Below, one piece after another: positions 25,021 through 33,150 of a stretch of DNA of 45,141 bases. The notes beneath the pieces are model-generated. The model was not told the origin of the DNA, ran no database searches, and saw only the letters and a program-made list of their open reading frames with translations. This DNA comes from JBKSMP01 sp964582055. GTDB taxonomy: Bacteria; Verrucomicrobiota; Verrucomicrobiia; Opitutales; UBA9783. Position 1 is the first letter of the stretch, and each line of letters starts with the position of its first letter. The stretch lies in the NCBI GenBank assembly GCA_964582055.1, contig CAZOPT010000003.1, positions 1 through 45,141 of the forward strand. The letters run 5' to 3'. A program made the position numbers and the translations under genes.

Positions 25021-26736
25021 ATGAAAACAAATCCTTTATATGCCTATACGGTTCAGGTTCCAAACCTATTGAAACGTTTGGATAAAAATCAACGTTTAGA
25101 ACTAGAAATGCTGCCCCTTTTTGAACGAATGAAACGATTAGCCAGTTTCTTGGAGCGTTCTGAAGATTCTATTTGCCGGCAACTCGCTAGTGAATGTAAA
25201 ATTGATTTTATTGAAGATTTTCAAGTTGCTTCAGAGGCGGAACAACAAATCCCTTTGCGTTTGGTTCACGAATACCAATGTTTGCCTATTGCAGTTGAGG
25301 ATTCAACAAATTCAGACTGTTTACATTTGGTAACGGTTTGGCCACCCAGCCATGATATGGTGCGTTGGATTGAGATTTCTTGTGGCCGAAAAATTGTTTG
25401 GTATTTGACGTATGCGCGAAATGTAGCCAATACAATTATTCAAAACTTTGGTGTTGGATCAGATAGCTTAGATAGTGAATTAGTCGGAGCAGAGGCTAAC
25501 TCAGACGAAGCAAATGTTGAAGAAGATGAAGATGCAGCTATTATTCGTTTCGTAAATGAAATTATTGTAAAAGCTGTTACGGATCGTGCAACCGATATTC
25601 ATTTTGAGCCACAAAAGAATTCTATTCAAATTCGTTATCGTATCGATGGACAGCTTGTTGCCGTAAAATTACCTGAAAACTTGGTAAAAGTACAAGCAGC
25701 AATTATTTCGCGTTTAAAGATTATGGCGCGTTTGAATATCTCCGAAAAACGGCGTCCTCAAGATGGTCGTATCCGTTTTTCTTCGGGTCCTATCGAATTA
25801 GATATTCGTTTGTCATCTTTGCCAACGATGTATGGAGAAAGTATTAGCTTACGTCTTTTAGCTCAAGGAAATCGACCGGTTACCTTAGAGGAATTAGGTT
25901 TGATGGAGCGTGATTTAGAGGTCATTGATCAGAATATTCACAAGCCACATGGAATTGTTCTGGTTACAGGTCCAACAGGTTCGGGTAAATCAACGTCGTT
26001 AAGTGCTTTTGTACGTCGTATTCGTACTCCTGAAAGACGTATTATTACGGTAGAAGATCCGGTCGAATATGAAATCGATGGTGTCAATCAGTCTCAAGTT
26101 CATAGCGAAATTGGATTCAATTTTGCAAGTGCTTTGCGCTGTATTTTGCGGCAAGATCCAGATGTTATTATGATCGGAGAAATTCGTGATAAGGAGACTG
26201 CAGATATTGCTGTTCGAGCATCTTTGACCGGTCACATGGTGTTAAGTTCCTTGCATACCAATGATGCGGTAGGTGGTTTGACACGTTTAATCGACATGGG
26301 AATTGAACCCTTCTTAATAACATCTTCAGTCGAAATGATTCTAGCGCAACGGCTTATTCGCCGTTTATGCCCAAATTGTAGTATTCCGGCATCTATAGAT
26401 GAACGCAAGTTAAGAATGCAATTGGAGCAATTAGGTATTCCAGAAAGTGAAATGCAATATGCTCATTTGATGCGCGAACCTAAGGGTTGTGACAGTTGTC
26501 GTAATTTGGGTTATAAAGGTCGTGTGGGTATTTTCGAAATCCTTAATGTTACCGATCGTATCCATGAGGCTATTCTTCAAAACAAATCTGCTTTTGAAAT
26601 TAAGAAAATTGCGATGGAAGAAGGTATGACGACGTTATATCAAAATGGTTGGGAACAAGTAAAACGAGGTTTGACAAGTTGGAGTGCGGTTCTACGCTTT
26701 GCTGCAGTCGATTTATCAGAATCTTCATCGCAATAG
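25021..26736 (+). CDS. gspE: Type II secretion ATPase GspE
   Basis: This 571-residue cytoplasmic hexameric ATPase powers pseudopilus assembly. An N-terminal T2SSE-N domain covers about residues 1-150, followed by an acidic linker (EANVEEDEDAA), the TDIHFEPQ segment, Walker A GPTGSGKST at about 317-325, the Asp box VEDPVEYEIDGVNQ, Walker B DPDVIMIGEIRD near 378, and the His box SLHTND. The zinc-binding cysteines CxxC...CxxC are at about 450, 453, 490 and 493. A strong Shine-Dalgarno (AGGAGGT at 25010-25016) precedes the ATG, in contrast to gspG. The length and motifs are normal. It lies 13 bases after the small acidic exported-protein gene and just before gspF. Confidence 0.95.
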   Translation: MKTNPLYAYTVQVPNLLKRLDKNQRLELEMLPLFERMKRLASFLERSEDSICRQLASECKIDFIEDFQVASEAEQQIPLRLVHEYQCLPIAVEDSTNSDCLHLVTVWPPSHDMVRWIEISCGRKIVWYLTYARNVANTIIQNFGVGSDSLDSELVGAEANSDEANVEEDEDAAIIRFVNEIIVKAVTDRATDIHFEPQKNSIQIRYRIDGQLVAVKLPENLVKVQAAIISRLKIMARLNISEKRRPQDGRIRFSSGPIELDIRLSSLPTMYGESISLRLLAQGNRPVTLEELGLMERDLEVIDQNIHKPHGIVLVTGPTGSGKSTSLSAFVRRIRTPERRIITVEDPVEYEIDGVNQSQVHSEIGFNFASALRCILRQDPDVIMIGEIRDKETADIAVRASLTGHMVLSSLHTNDAVGGLTRLIDMGIEPFLITSSVEMILAQRLIRRLCPNCSIPASIDERKLRMQLEQLGIPESEMQYAHLMREPKGCDSCRNLGYKGRVGIFEILNVTDRIHEAILQNKSAFEIKKIAMEEGMTTLYQNGWEQVKRGLTSWSAVLRFAAVDLSESSSQ

Positions 26737-26743
26737 TTTGGTT

Positions 26744-27955
26744 ATGTTAAAATTTAAATATAAAGTTTCGGGCAGCAATAAAGAAGGGATTATTTTTGCT
26801 GAAAGCAAGAAACAGGCCTTTAATTTATTGGTACGTCAAGGTATACAAGCTTCTATTTTAACACAAGTAGGAGCTGATAAATCGAAAGATCAGACCAAAA
26901 GAGTAAAAAAATTAGATTCAAGAATAGCACTTCCTTTTTTGAAACGGTTGTTACAATTACATGGAGCTGGTTTGCCGATAGGAGACACGCTCAAAATTTT
27001 GCAGACACGCTTGCAAGATGAGAATTTAAAGGAGTTGGCAATTGTTCTTTGGCGCGAACTTAGTGAAGGAAAAAGTTTGGGAAGTGCTATGAAAAATTAT
27101 CCCAATATCTTTGGTGATGATATTATTTATCCCATTGAAGCGGCTGAAACTACCGGAAATTTAGTTCCTGTTTTACACGATATTATTCGTTTGTTAACCG
27201 AAAGAGAAGAACTAAAAAAGAAAGTAATTTCTGGGATGTCTTATCCGATTATCGTTTCAATCATTGCGATAGGTGTCGTTATTTTCTTCTTGTTTTTTTT
27301 ATTGCCTCGTATTGAAAGTATGTTGACAGCAATGGGAGGTGGATTGACATTACCTGCAAAGATTTTGGTTGGTTTTTCTCACTTTTTGTTGTTTGGAATG
27401 CCTATATTTCTTATTTTAGCCATAGGAGGTTGGAGTGCATTGCAATGGTGGCGTAAACATTCCGAAGTTGGTTTGTTAAAAACGGATACATTTTGCTTAA
27501 AACTGCCGATAATTGGAAATTTAGTCCAGCTTGTTGAAGTTTGTCGTGTTTCTAATTTGTTGTCAACCTTGTTAGCTAGTGGTGTCAATCTGACTGAAGC
27601 AATGCGTTTAACGGAACGTGCCATTCGTAATACTTGTTTGCGAAAAATTTACCAAGAAGCTCGCAGTAAAATTAATGATGGTGTAGCTTTAACAATAGCT
27701 TTCAAAAATAAGGGACAAGCCTTTTTTACAGATTTAGCGCTTGATATCTTAATGGTCGGAGAAAATACCGGTAATATGAATGATAGTTTTAAGGAGGTTT
27801 ATATGCTCCATAATCTTGATCTTGATACTCGTTTTAACAAATTGACAAGCTTGATCACCTCTGGAGCACTTGGGTTTGCCTTCTTCTTGGTAGGTGTACT
27901 TGCACTCGGTATCGTCTCAAGCGTCATGCAGTTTAGTAGCTCTATTAAATTTTAA
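26744..27955 (+). CDS. gspF: Type II secretion inner-membrane protein GspF
   Basis: This polytopic platform protein of about 403 residues uses the ATG at 26744 (MLKFKYKVSG), seven bases after gspE; an in-frame extension from 26684 would overlap gspE and is not expected. Two T2SSF domains cover about residues 48-170 and 250-372, with the repeats FLKRLLQLHGAGLPIGDTL and RVSNLLSTLLASGVNLTEAM. Three membrane helices are near 170-195, 210-235 and 370-395. The protein recruits GspE and GspL. It ends the T2SS operon and overlaps the convergent lpxB stop by 11 bases. Confidence 0.94.
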   Translation: MLKFKYKVSGSNKEGIIFAESKKQAFNLLVRQGIQASILTQVGADKSKDQTKRVKKLDSRIALPFLKRLLQLHGAGLPIGDTLKILQTRLQDENLKELAIVLWRELSEGKSLGSAMKNYPNIFGDDIIYPIEAAETTGNLVPVLHDIIRLLTEREELKKKVISGMSYPIIVSIIAIGVVIFFLFFLLPRIESMLTAMGGGLTLPAKILVGFSHFLLFGMPIFLILAIGGWSALQWWRKHSEVGLLKTDTFCLKLPIIGNLVQLVEVCRVSNLLSTLLASGVNLTEAMRLTERAIRNTCLRKIYQEARSKINDGVALTIAFKNKGQAFFTDLALDILMVGENTGNMNDSFKEVYMLHNLDLDTRFNKLTSLITSGALGFAFFLVGVLALGIVSSVMQFSSSIKF

Positions 27956-29108
27956 ACTTGGGGTTACTCGCCCTTTGGGTGTAGGAGTAACCTTCTTCAA
28001 AAATTCCTGCTTCAAGCCATTTAGCAGCATTAAATTGCGAAGAAGCTGATAAGGCTTGACGAATGGTAGAAGCACCTTCTTGAAAAGTTTGACGGGCTTT
28101 TTCAGGATATTGAAGATAAGAAGACATTTTTTGGGCAATGGTAGCAGCTTGGTAGGGCAAATCTTGTAAGCATTCCGGGTAAAGTTCTTGTTTGAGAAGA
28201 ATATTTGCCATTGAAAGATAAGAAACTTTTACGAGATGCTTGCCTATGAAAAAGGTCCATGGATGTGCTTTGTAGGTTACAACACCGGGAATACCTGCAA
28301 GAGCAACTTGAAAAGATGCTGTTCCTGAGGTCATCAGTGCACCGCAGACACCTTCTTTTAGTGAAGTTAACGGACAAATAGTAACAGAGTCTTTTGGAAA
28401 TTTTTCCAATAAATGTTTTATTCTTTCATTTGGATAAGGAACAATGGCTTGCAATTGTGGAAATTCTTTTTGTAGTTCATGAAAAGCTTCTAATAGAAGT
28501 GGATAAATACGACGAACCGCAGCATTACGACTTCCTGGCAATAAAAGTAGTTTTCCATTGGAATCGTACAAAAAAGGATTTTGTTCTTTTAACAATGGAT
28601 GCCCAACAAATTGAACGTTTAAAGATGTATCGGCAAAGCAAGCTTTTTCAAAAGGGAAAATAACCCCCAAAGAATCGATCCACTTAGCGATTTTAAAGCG
28701 TCTTTTAGCTTTCCAAGCCCAAATTTGTGGAGCAATATACTCGTAAACTTTAACCGTCCCTCCTCCTTTAACACTCAATTTTTCTTGAAAGAGGCGTTGA
28801 GCTAATCGCAAATTAAAGCCGGGAAAATCAACCAAACAAACGATTTTGGGTTGATAGCAGCGTATCCATTCGACCGTCCAATGCATGAGTTGCATAAATT
28901 GGTTATAGTGTTTAATGCTTTCGACAAGGCCAACAACTGACCATTGAGTTAAGTCGAATAATAAATGCGCACCGGCAGTTTGAAGAGCGGGTCCACCTAT
29001 TGCGTAAATGGATAAAGACGGGTATTTACCCTTTAATTCGCGTACAATTTGCGCAGCATGATTGTCACCAGAATGTTCACCTGCAATCACTAAAAGGTCG
29101 ATAGCCAT
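27945..29108 (-). CDS. lpxB: Lipid-A-disaccharide synthase
   Basis: This 387-residue GT19 glycosyltransferase condenses lipid X with UDP-2,3-diacylglucosamine to form the lipid A disaccharide at the inner face of the cytoplasmic membrane. Landmarks are LLVIAGEHSGDNHAA (residues about 5-19), IYAIGGPALQTAGAHLLFD, CLVDFPGFNLRLA, YEYIAPQIWAWKAKR, FVGHPLL, LLPGSRNAAVRR and MTSGTASFQVALAGIPGVV. A short insertion before the IAPQIWAW motif (SVKGGGTVKV) resembles Verrucomicrobia homologues. The length is normal. The start shares one base with the stop of the oxidoreductase upstream. It ends the dnaN-lolC/E-lolD-oxidoreductase-lpxB operon. Confidence 0.95.
   Translation of the reverse strand: MAIDLLVIAGEHSGDNHAAQIVRELKGKYPSLSIYAIGGPALQTAGAHLLFDLTQWSVVGLVESIKHYNQFMQLMHWTVEWIRCYQPKIVCLVDFPGFNLRLAQRLFQEKLSVKGGGTVKVYEYIAPQIWAWKAKRRFKIAKWIDSLGVIFPFEKACFADTSLNVQFVGHPLLKEQNPFLYDSNGKLLLLPGSRNAAVRRIYPLLLEAFHELQKEFPQLQAIVPYPNERIKHLLEKFPKDSVTICPLTSLKEGVCGALMTSGTASFQVALAGIPGVVTYKAHPWTFFIGKHLVKVSYLSMANILLKQELYPECLQDLPYQAATIAQKMSSYLQYPEKARQTFQEGASTIRQALSASSQFNAAKWLEAGIFEEGYSYTQRASNPKFKI
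27962..27992. terminator. Hairpin at the gspF-lpxB convergent end
   Basis: The perfect 8-bp stem GGTTACTC (27962-27969) / GAGTAACC (27985-27992) contains an inner CCC-TTT-GGG hairpin. It starts 6 bases after the gspF stop and lies within the last codons of lpxB. No long T tract follows on either strand, so it is a possible weak terminator or mRNA 3'-end structure for the T2SS transcript. Confidence 0.4.
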
Positions 29109-30037
29109 TAAGCAGAGAGTAGATTATTTTGAATTAAATGGGTAATTTCTAGGGCAACAGCCAGTGCTGAACGCGCAACTTGACCATCTACTTTCGGTTG
29201 GTGAGATTGTAAAACACAATCTATAAAAGCATTGAGTTCTACTCGTAGCGGTTCTTCTTTATGTAAAGGAATTTCTTCTTTTTTGATCTCTGCATTCTCT
29301 TTATAAAGCACATGGCCTTTTTGTTCCATGAAATCGAGAGAGAGGTACTTATTCGGTTGAAAAACACGAATGTCTCGAGATTTTTTCAAACTAACACGCG
29401 AAGTATTAAAATTAGCGATACAACCATTTTTGAAATAAATTCGAGCGTTAGCAATATCCTCTGTTTTAGAGATAACATTAACGCCAATGGCTTCTATGCG
29501 TTCTATAGGTGAACGAACTAATTGAAGAACGATTCCCAGGTCATGAATCATGAGATCTAAAACAACACCAACATCTGCTCCTCTTGGAGTGAATGGTGCA
29601 AGTCGTTCTGCAGTGATAAACTTTGGACTTTTGACTTGTTCCTCCAAAAAACTTGTTACCGGATTGTAATGTTCCACATGACCTACTTGCAAATAACAAT
29701 GGTTGGCTTCTGCTGTTTGAATCATTTGTTGTGCTTCTTCCAAATTAACACAAAGCGGCTTTTCTACGAGCAAATGTTTCCTTAATCTTAAAAGAGGAAT
29801 AGCGGTAGCGGCATGTGTTGTCGTTGGCGTTACAACGCTCAAAGCATCGCATTCTTGAGCGAGCTCTTCAGCAGAATAAAAAACCTTACATCCATAAAGA
29901 TTAGCAATTTCTTCTGCACGCTTTCTATTAAGATCACATATACCGACTAAATGAACTGAATCCATTTCAGAATAAATACGCGCATGATGCGCTCCTAAAT
30001 ACCCTACACCTACAACGCCACAATTAACAGGTTTCAT
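29108..30037 (-). CDS. Gfo/Idh/MocA-family NAD(P)-dependent oxidoreductase
   Basis: This 309-residue protein has an N-terminal Rossmann domain (NCGVVGVGYLGAHHARIY, about residues 4-21), the EKPLC signature near 95 (HLLVEKPLCVNLEEA), GHVEHYNPV and a C-terminal substrate domain with VLDLMIHDLGIV. The family oxidises sugars or sugar nucleotides. Because it sits directly upstream of lpxB with a 1-base overlap, a plausible role is oxidation of a UDP-GlcNAc-type lipid A precursor. GnnA, the first step towards 3-amino lipid A in Leptospira and Acidithiobacillus, is found next to lpx genes in the same way. The aminotransferase GnnB is not in this window. The family is certain; the substrate is inference. 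Confidence 0.85.
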   Translation of the reverse strand: MKPVNCGVVGVGYLGAHHARIYSEMDSVHLVGICDLNRKRAEEIANLYGCKVFYSAEELAQECDALSVVTPTTTHAATAIPLLRLRKHLLVEKPLCVNLEEAQQMIQTAEANHCYLQVGHVEHYNPVTSFLEEQVKSPKFITAERLAPFTPRGADVGVVLDLMIHDLGIVLQLVRSPIERIEAIGVNVISKTEDIANARIYFKNGCIANFNTSRVSLKKSRDIRVFQPNKYLSLDFMEQKGHVLYKENAEIKKEEIPLHKEEPLRVELNAFIDCVLQSHQPKVDGQVARSALAVALEITHLIQNNLLSA

Positions 30038-30692
30038 CGATTAAAGCTCCCTTTTTTAAACAAAAAATTCGATTGGTTCGTTTTGCAAAAGAACGATTAT
30101 GTGTTACTAAAATAAAACTGGTTTGAAGATCTTGGCAAACGGAAAAAAATAAATCCATAACTTTTTGCCCTGTAGACTCATCTAAACTCCCTGTGGGTTC
30201 ATCCGCTAATAACAATTTAGGTTGGGTTATAAGTGCACGTGCAATGGCTACCCGCTGTTGTTCTCCGCCGGACAAGGTATTGGGTAAACGATTTCGTAAC
30301 GAATCCAAATCTAGTTTTTCTGCAATTTCTTCAGCATGCTTACTCATTATTTTGAGATTAAATGGACCTTGAATCTTAGCAGGAAGCAAGATGTTATCCC
30401 ACACACTCAGTTCTTCAATCAGTCGATAATGTTGAAAAATATAAGCAATTCCGGGTGTATACGCTCTTTTTTGTATTGGGTTTTGAAAGAATAAAACTTG
30501 TCCTTCTGTTGGGGATTCTAAACCTCCTAAGGTTAATAATAGAGTTGATTTTCCTGAGCCTGATTCCCCACAAATTGCCATGTTATTACCTGCTTCAAGC
30601 GAAAAACAAATATTTTCCCAAAGCCGTAATTCTTTACCTTCATTATCCTTAAATACCTTCGATAAATTCTGTACTTCCAATAACTTATTCAT
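30024..30692 (-). CDS. lolD: Lipoprotein-releasing ABC transporter ATPase LolD
   Basis: This 222-residue ABC ATPase has Walker A GESGSGKST (about residues 42-50), the Q-loop YIFQHYRLIEELSVWDN, signature LSGGEQQR, Walker B LLLADEPTGSLDE and H-loop THN. The Q-loop wording and the adjacent LolC/E permease (8-base overlap) identify LolD of the Lol system, which extracts outer-membrane lipoproteins from the inner membrane for transfer to LolA. Other members of this MacB-like subfamily look alike, so context matters. It overlaps the following oxidoreductase gene by 14 bases. Confidence 0.92.
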   Translation of the reverse strand: MNKLLEVQNLSKVFKDNEGKELRLWENICFSLEAGNNMAICGESGSGKSTLLLTLGGLESPTEGQVLFFQNPIQKRAYTPGIAYIFQHYRLIEELSVWDNILLPAKIQGPFNLKIMSKHAEEIAEKLDLDSLRNRLPNTLSGGEQQRVAIARALITQPKLLLADEPTGSLDESTGQKVMDLFFSVCQDLQTSFILVTHNRSFAKRTNRIFCLKKGALIDETC

Positions 30693-31914
30693 GCCGCAAT
30701 CCTTTTGTTATTGGCATTAAACTCGCTCGGAAAGCCGGTAATAAAGCGGCTATAAGAGTTATAATAAAAGTAAATATTATAATGTAAATAAAGTCTTCTT
30801 TACAATAAGCAACAGGTAATTGCTCAACGGCGTAAAAATCCCATAGAGCATTTTGTGGTAAAAACCAGCCTGTTAACAACTGTACAATTTGATTTCTAAA
30901 GGTTAAAACGAGCCAAGAAACCGTAAATCCCAAAATAATACCGCAACAACTCAAAAAACAAGCTTGGTAGCAAAATAGACGTAAAATTTGCGTTTTAGTT
31001 GCTCCCCAAGTACGTAGTAAAGCGATTTCGCGCTGTTTGCGAACAATGGAGGACATGAGTCCACTGCTGATCGAAAAAGCAGCTACACCCACAATGAATA
31101 AAAGCACAAAAAAGCACATCATTTTTTCCAAACGCAAAATGTATAAAAAATCTTTATTGAGGGTATTCCAGGCATAAGCGTGCATCGAGCTGGGGAGGCG
31201 ACGATTCAAATCCTTACAAACTGTTACAATGTGAGCTTCGTCTACATCTAAACTAAAGCCATGTATCTGATCTTCTTTTAGACCATAAATTTCTTGCAAA
31301 TGTTCCAAGGAACATAATAACGTGTCACGGTCAATTTCAGCCCAATCGGTTTTAAACGTACCAGCTACTTCCCATTCTTGTGGCAAAAGCATTTCGTCTT
31401 GCTTAATAGCTTCAAGTGCTAATGGTGAATAAAGATTGATTGTGTTTCCTTTTTGTACCCCCAACTCTTGCATAAGCGGAGCCGTTAAGAAAACCCCTTC
31501 ATTTAAATCTTCTAAGATTCCTTCTTGAATGAAAGACTTTAACGGAAGGACATTGTTTGCTGTCTCTGGATCCAAACCTAAGCATTTGGGAAAGGCAATT
31601 CGATTTCCGCATTGAACTAGAGCCACACCTTGAATAAACGGAGTGATTGCTTTTACATGGGGGACTTGCTGAATTTCCGCAATCCATTCTTTGTAATTTC
31701 TAATGAGTTGCGAAGATAAAATTTTTATGGGACCATTAATTTGCACCAGACGGCTTTCTATGGTGCGATCGAACCCACTCATAATGCTTAAAATGACACA
31801 CAACAAAATAACCCCTGCTGCGATTCCTAAAATCGAAATCCATGTGAAAAACGTTCCCTTGCGCTCTTTAGGAAAAAGATAACGAAAAGCTAATGCAAGG
31901 ACCCATGAACGCAT
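30685..31914 (-). CDS. lolC: Lipoprotein-releasing permease LolC/LolE family
   Basis: This 409-residue inner-membrane permease has one N-terminal helix after LALAFRYLFPKERKGTFFTWISILGIAAGV, a periplasmic MacB-like domain at about residues 45-255, and three C-terminal helices of an FtsX domain (about 265-295, 320-345, 370-395). With LolD it forms the lipoprotein extraction complex. Only one permease is encoded here. Either the complex is a homodimer (a LolF-type arrangement), or the partner is elsewhere. LolC and LolE cannot be told apart from this sequence. It starts five bases after the dnaN stop. Confidence 0.9.
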   Translation of the reverse strand: MRSWVLALAFRYLFPKERKGTFFTWISILGIAAGVILLCVILSIMSGFDRTIESRLVQINGPIKILSSQLIRNYKEWIAEIQQVPHVKAITPFIQGVALVQCGNRIAFPKCLGLDPETANNVLPLKSFIQEGILEDLNEGVFLTAPLMQELGVQKGNTINLYSPLALEAIKQDEMLLPQEWEVAGTFKTDWAEIDRDTLLCSLEHLQEIYGLKEDQIHGFSLDVDEAHIVTVCKDLNRRLPSSMHAYAWNTLNKDFLYILRLEKMMCFFVLLFIVGVAAFSISSGLMSSIVRKQREIALLRTWGATKTQILRLFCYQACFLSCCGIILGFTVSWLVLTFRNQIVQLLTGWFLPQNALWDFYAVEQLPVAYCKEDFIYIIIFTFIITLIAALLPAFRASLMPITKGLRHE

Positions 31915-31919
31915 GGTAC

Positions 31920-33062
31920 TTATTGCAGACGCAATGGCATGACGACACAGAGGAATTGATCGTTTGTTTTGATCACTCCTGGGCTCAATTCATCTTTAAA
32001 TTCGAAGAAAATGTCATCATCTTGCAAAGCTTTTAGCGGATCTAACAAAAAGCGTGGATTAAACGCAATCGTAACCGGTGCTTCTTCATAAGCGATAGCA
32101 ATGGATTCTTGAGCTTCGCCAAATTCTGCGCTTGATGCAGAGATTTCTAGGAGATTTTCGCCAAACTTTAACTTAACTGTACTGTTGTCCAAATTTGATA
32201 CCAAAGCAGCACGTTGAATACATTCTAGAAGTAATGCTCGTTCCAAACGAATGTGATGTTCGGTATTTTGCGGGATAACTTGTTGATAATTAGGGAAGCG
32301 TCCTTCAACTTTTTTAGAAACCAAATAGATTGTATGCTTTAATCCATTGTCTTTGGCATTATCTTCGAGTTCCAATTCAAATGCGACTTGTTTATCATTA
32401 AAATAAATCTTGATAGGAGCTGTTTGTTGAAGCAAACGTTCTAATTCTGCAACGGCTTTTGCAGGCAAAATAAACTCCATATTTTGAAAGGCTTCTGGTG
32501 CTTCTACATCTTGATGCATAAGACTCAAACGTCGCCCATCGGTGGCTACTAAATGTAATTGCATTTTGCCTTCTTCCGATTTAAATGAGAAAAATACACC
32601 ATTTAATAAGTAACGATTTTCATCTTCGGATTGAGCAAAAGAAACGTGGCGTAGCATTGAAAGCAATTTTTGTTGCTCAAGAGCAAAGGCCTGATTTTGC
32701 TCAAAAACTGGCAAACTTGGAAATTCTCCATCGTCCATTCCCATGATGCGAAATTTGGAGCGACCACAAGTAATTTTAGCTTGATTTTGGGAGCAATCCA
32801 ATTCGATTTCTGTATCCGGCAAAGCTTTGATAATCGATGCAAGTTTACGTGCAGGTAAAGCAATTTTTCCTTCTTCTGTAACAGTTGCATTAACCGAACA
32901 ACGGATGCCCATATCTAAATTTGTTGTCGTTAATTCCAATCCTCCTTCGTGTGCATTTAGCAAGACATTGCTTAAAATTGGTAAGGAAGTACGTGTTCCT
33001 ACAACATTTAAAACTTGTTGCAAACCACTCACAAAAACGCTTTTTGCAATACGAATCTTCAT
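31920..33062 (-). CDS. dnaN: DNA polymerase III beta subunit (sliding clamp)
   Basis: This protein of about 380 residues is the homodimeric processivity clamp, with three repeated domains of about 125 residues each. The first begins MKIRIAKSVFVSGLQQVLNVV. The family-typical segments TSLPILSNVLLNA and ATDGRRLSLMHQ are visible, and the C-terminus ends CVVMPLRL as in other clamps. The reading frame has an upstream GTG (33065) directly before the ATG at 33062; the ATG is the natural start. It is placed at the head of an operon with the Lol and lipid A genes, not beside dnaA, recF or gyrB as in many bacteria. A candidate promoter lies at 33083-33110. Confidence 0.95.
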   Translation of the reverse strand: MKIRIAKSVFVSGLQQVLNVVGTRTSLPILSNVLLNAHEGGLELTTTNLDMGIRCSVNATVTEEGKIALPARKLASIIKALPDTEIELDCSQNQAKITCGRSKFRIMGMDDGEFPSLPVFEQNQAFALEQQKLLSMLRHVSFAQSEDENRYLLNGVFFSFKSEEGKMQLHLVATDGRRLSLMHQDVEAPEAFQNMEFILPAKAVAELERLLQQTAPIKIYFNDKQVAFELELEDNAKDNGLKHTIYLVSKKVEGRFPNYQQVIPQNTEHHIRLERALLLECIQRAALVSNLDNSTVKLKFGENLLEISASSAEFGEAQESIAIAYEEAPVTIAFNPRFLLDPLKALQDDDIFFEFKDELSPGVIKTNDQFLCVVMPLRLQ

Positions 33063-33082
33063 CACTTACTATTGGATAATAA

Positions 33083-33110
33083 TTCTTATCAGATTGCAAT
33101 GTTTTTTCAA
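33083..33110 (-). promoter_or_regulatory. Candidate dnaN operon promoter
   Basis: On the minus strand TTGAAA (33105-33110) and TAAGAA (33083-33088) are separated by 16 bases, ending about 20 bases before the dnaN ATG. The predicted start of transcription is about 14 bases upstream of the ATG. In AT-rich DNA such matches also occur by chance. Confidence 0.35.
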
Positions 33111-33150
33111 AAGAATTTAACGTTTAAACTTAAATAAGGGTTAAAAGACT

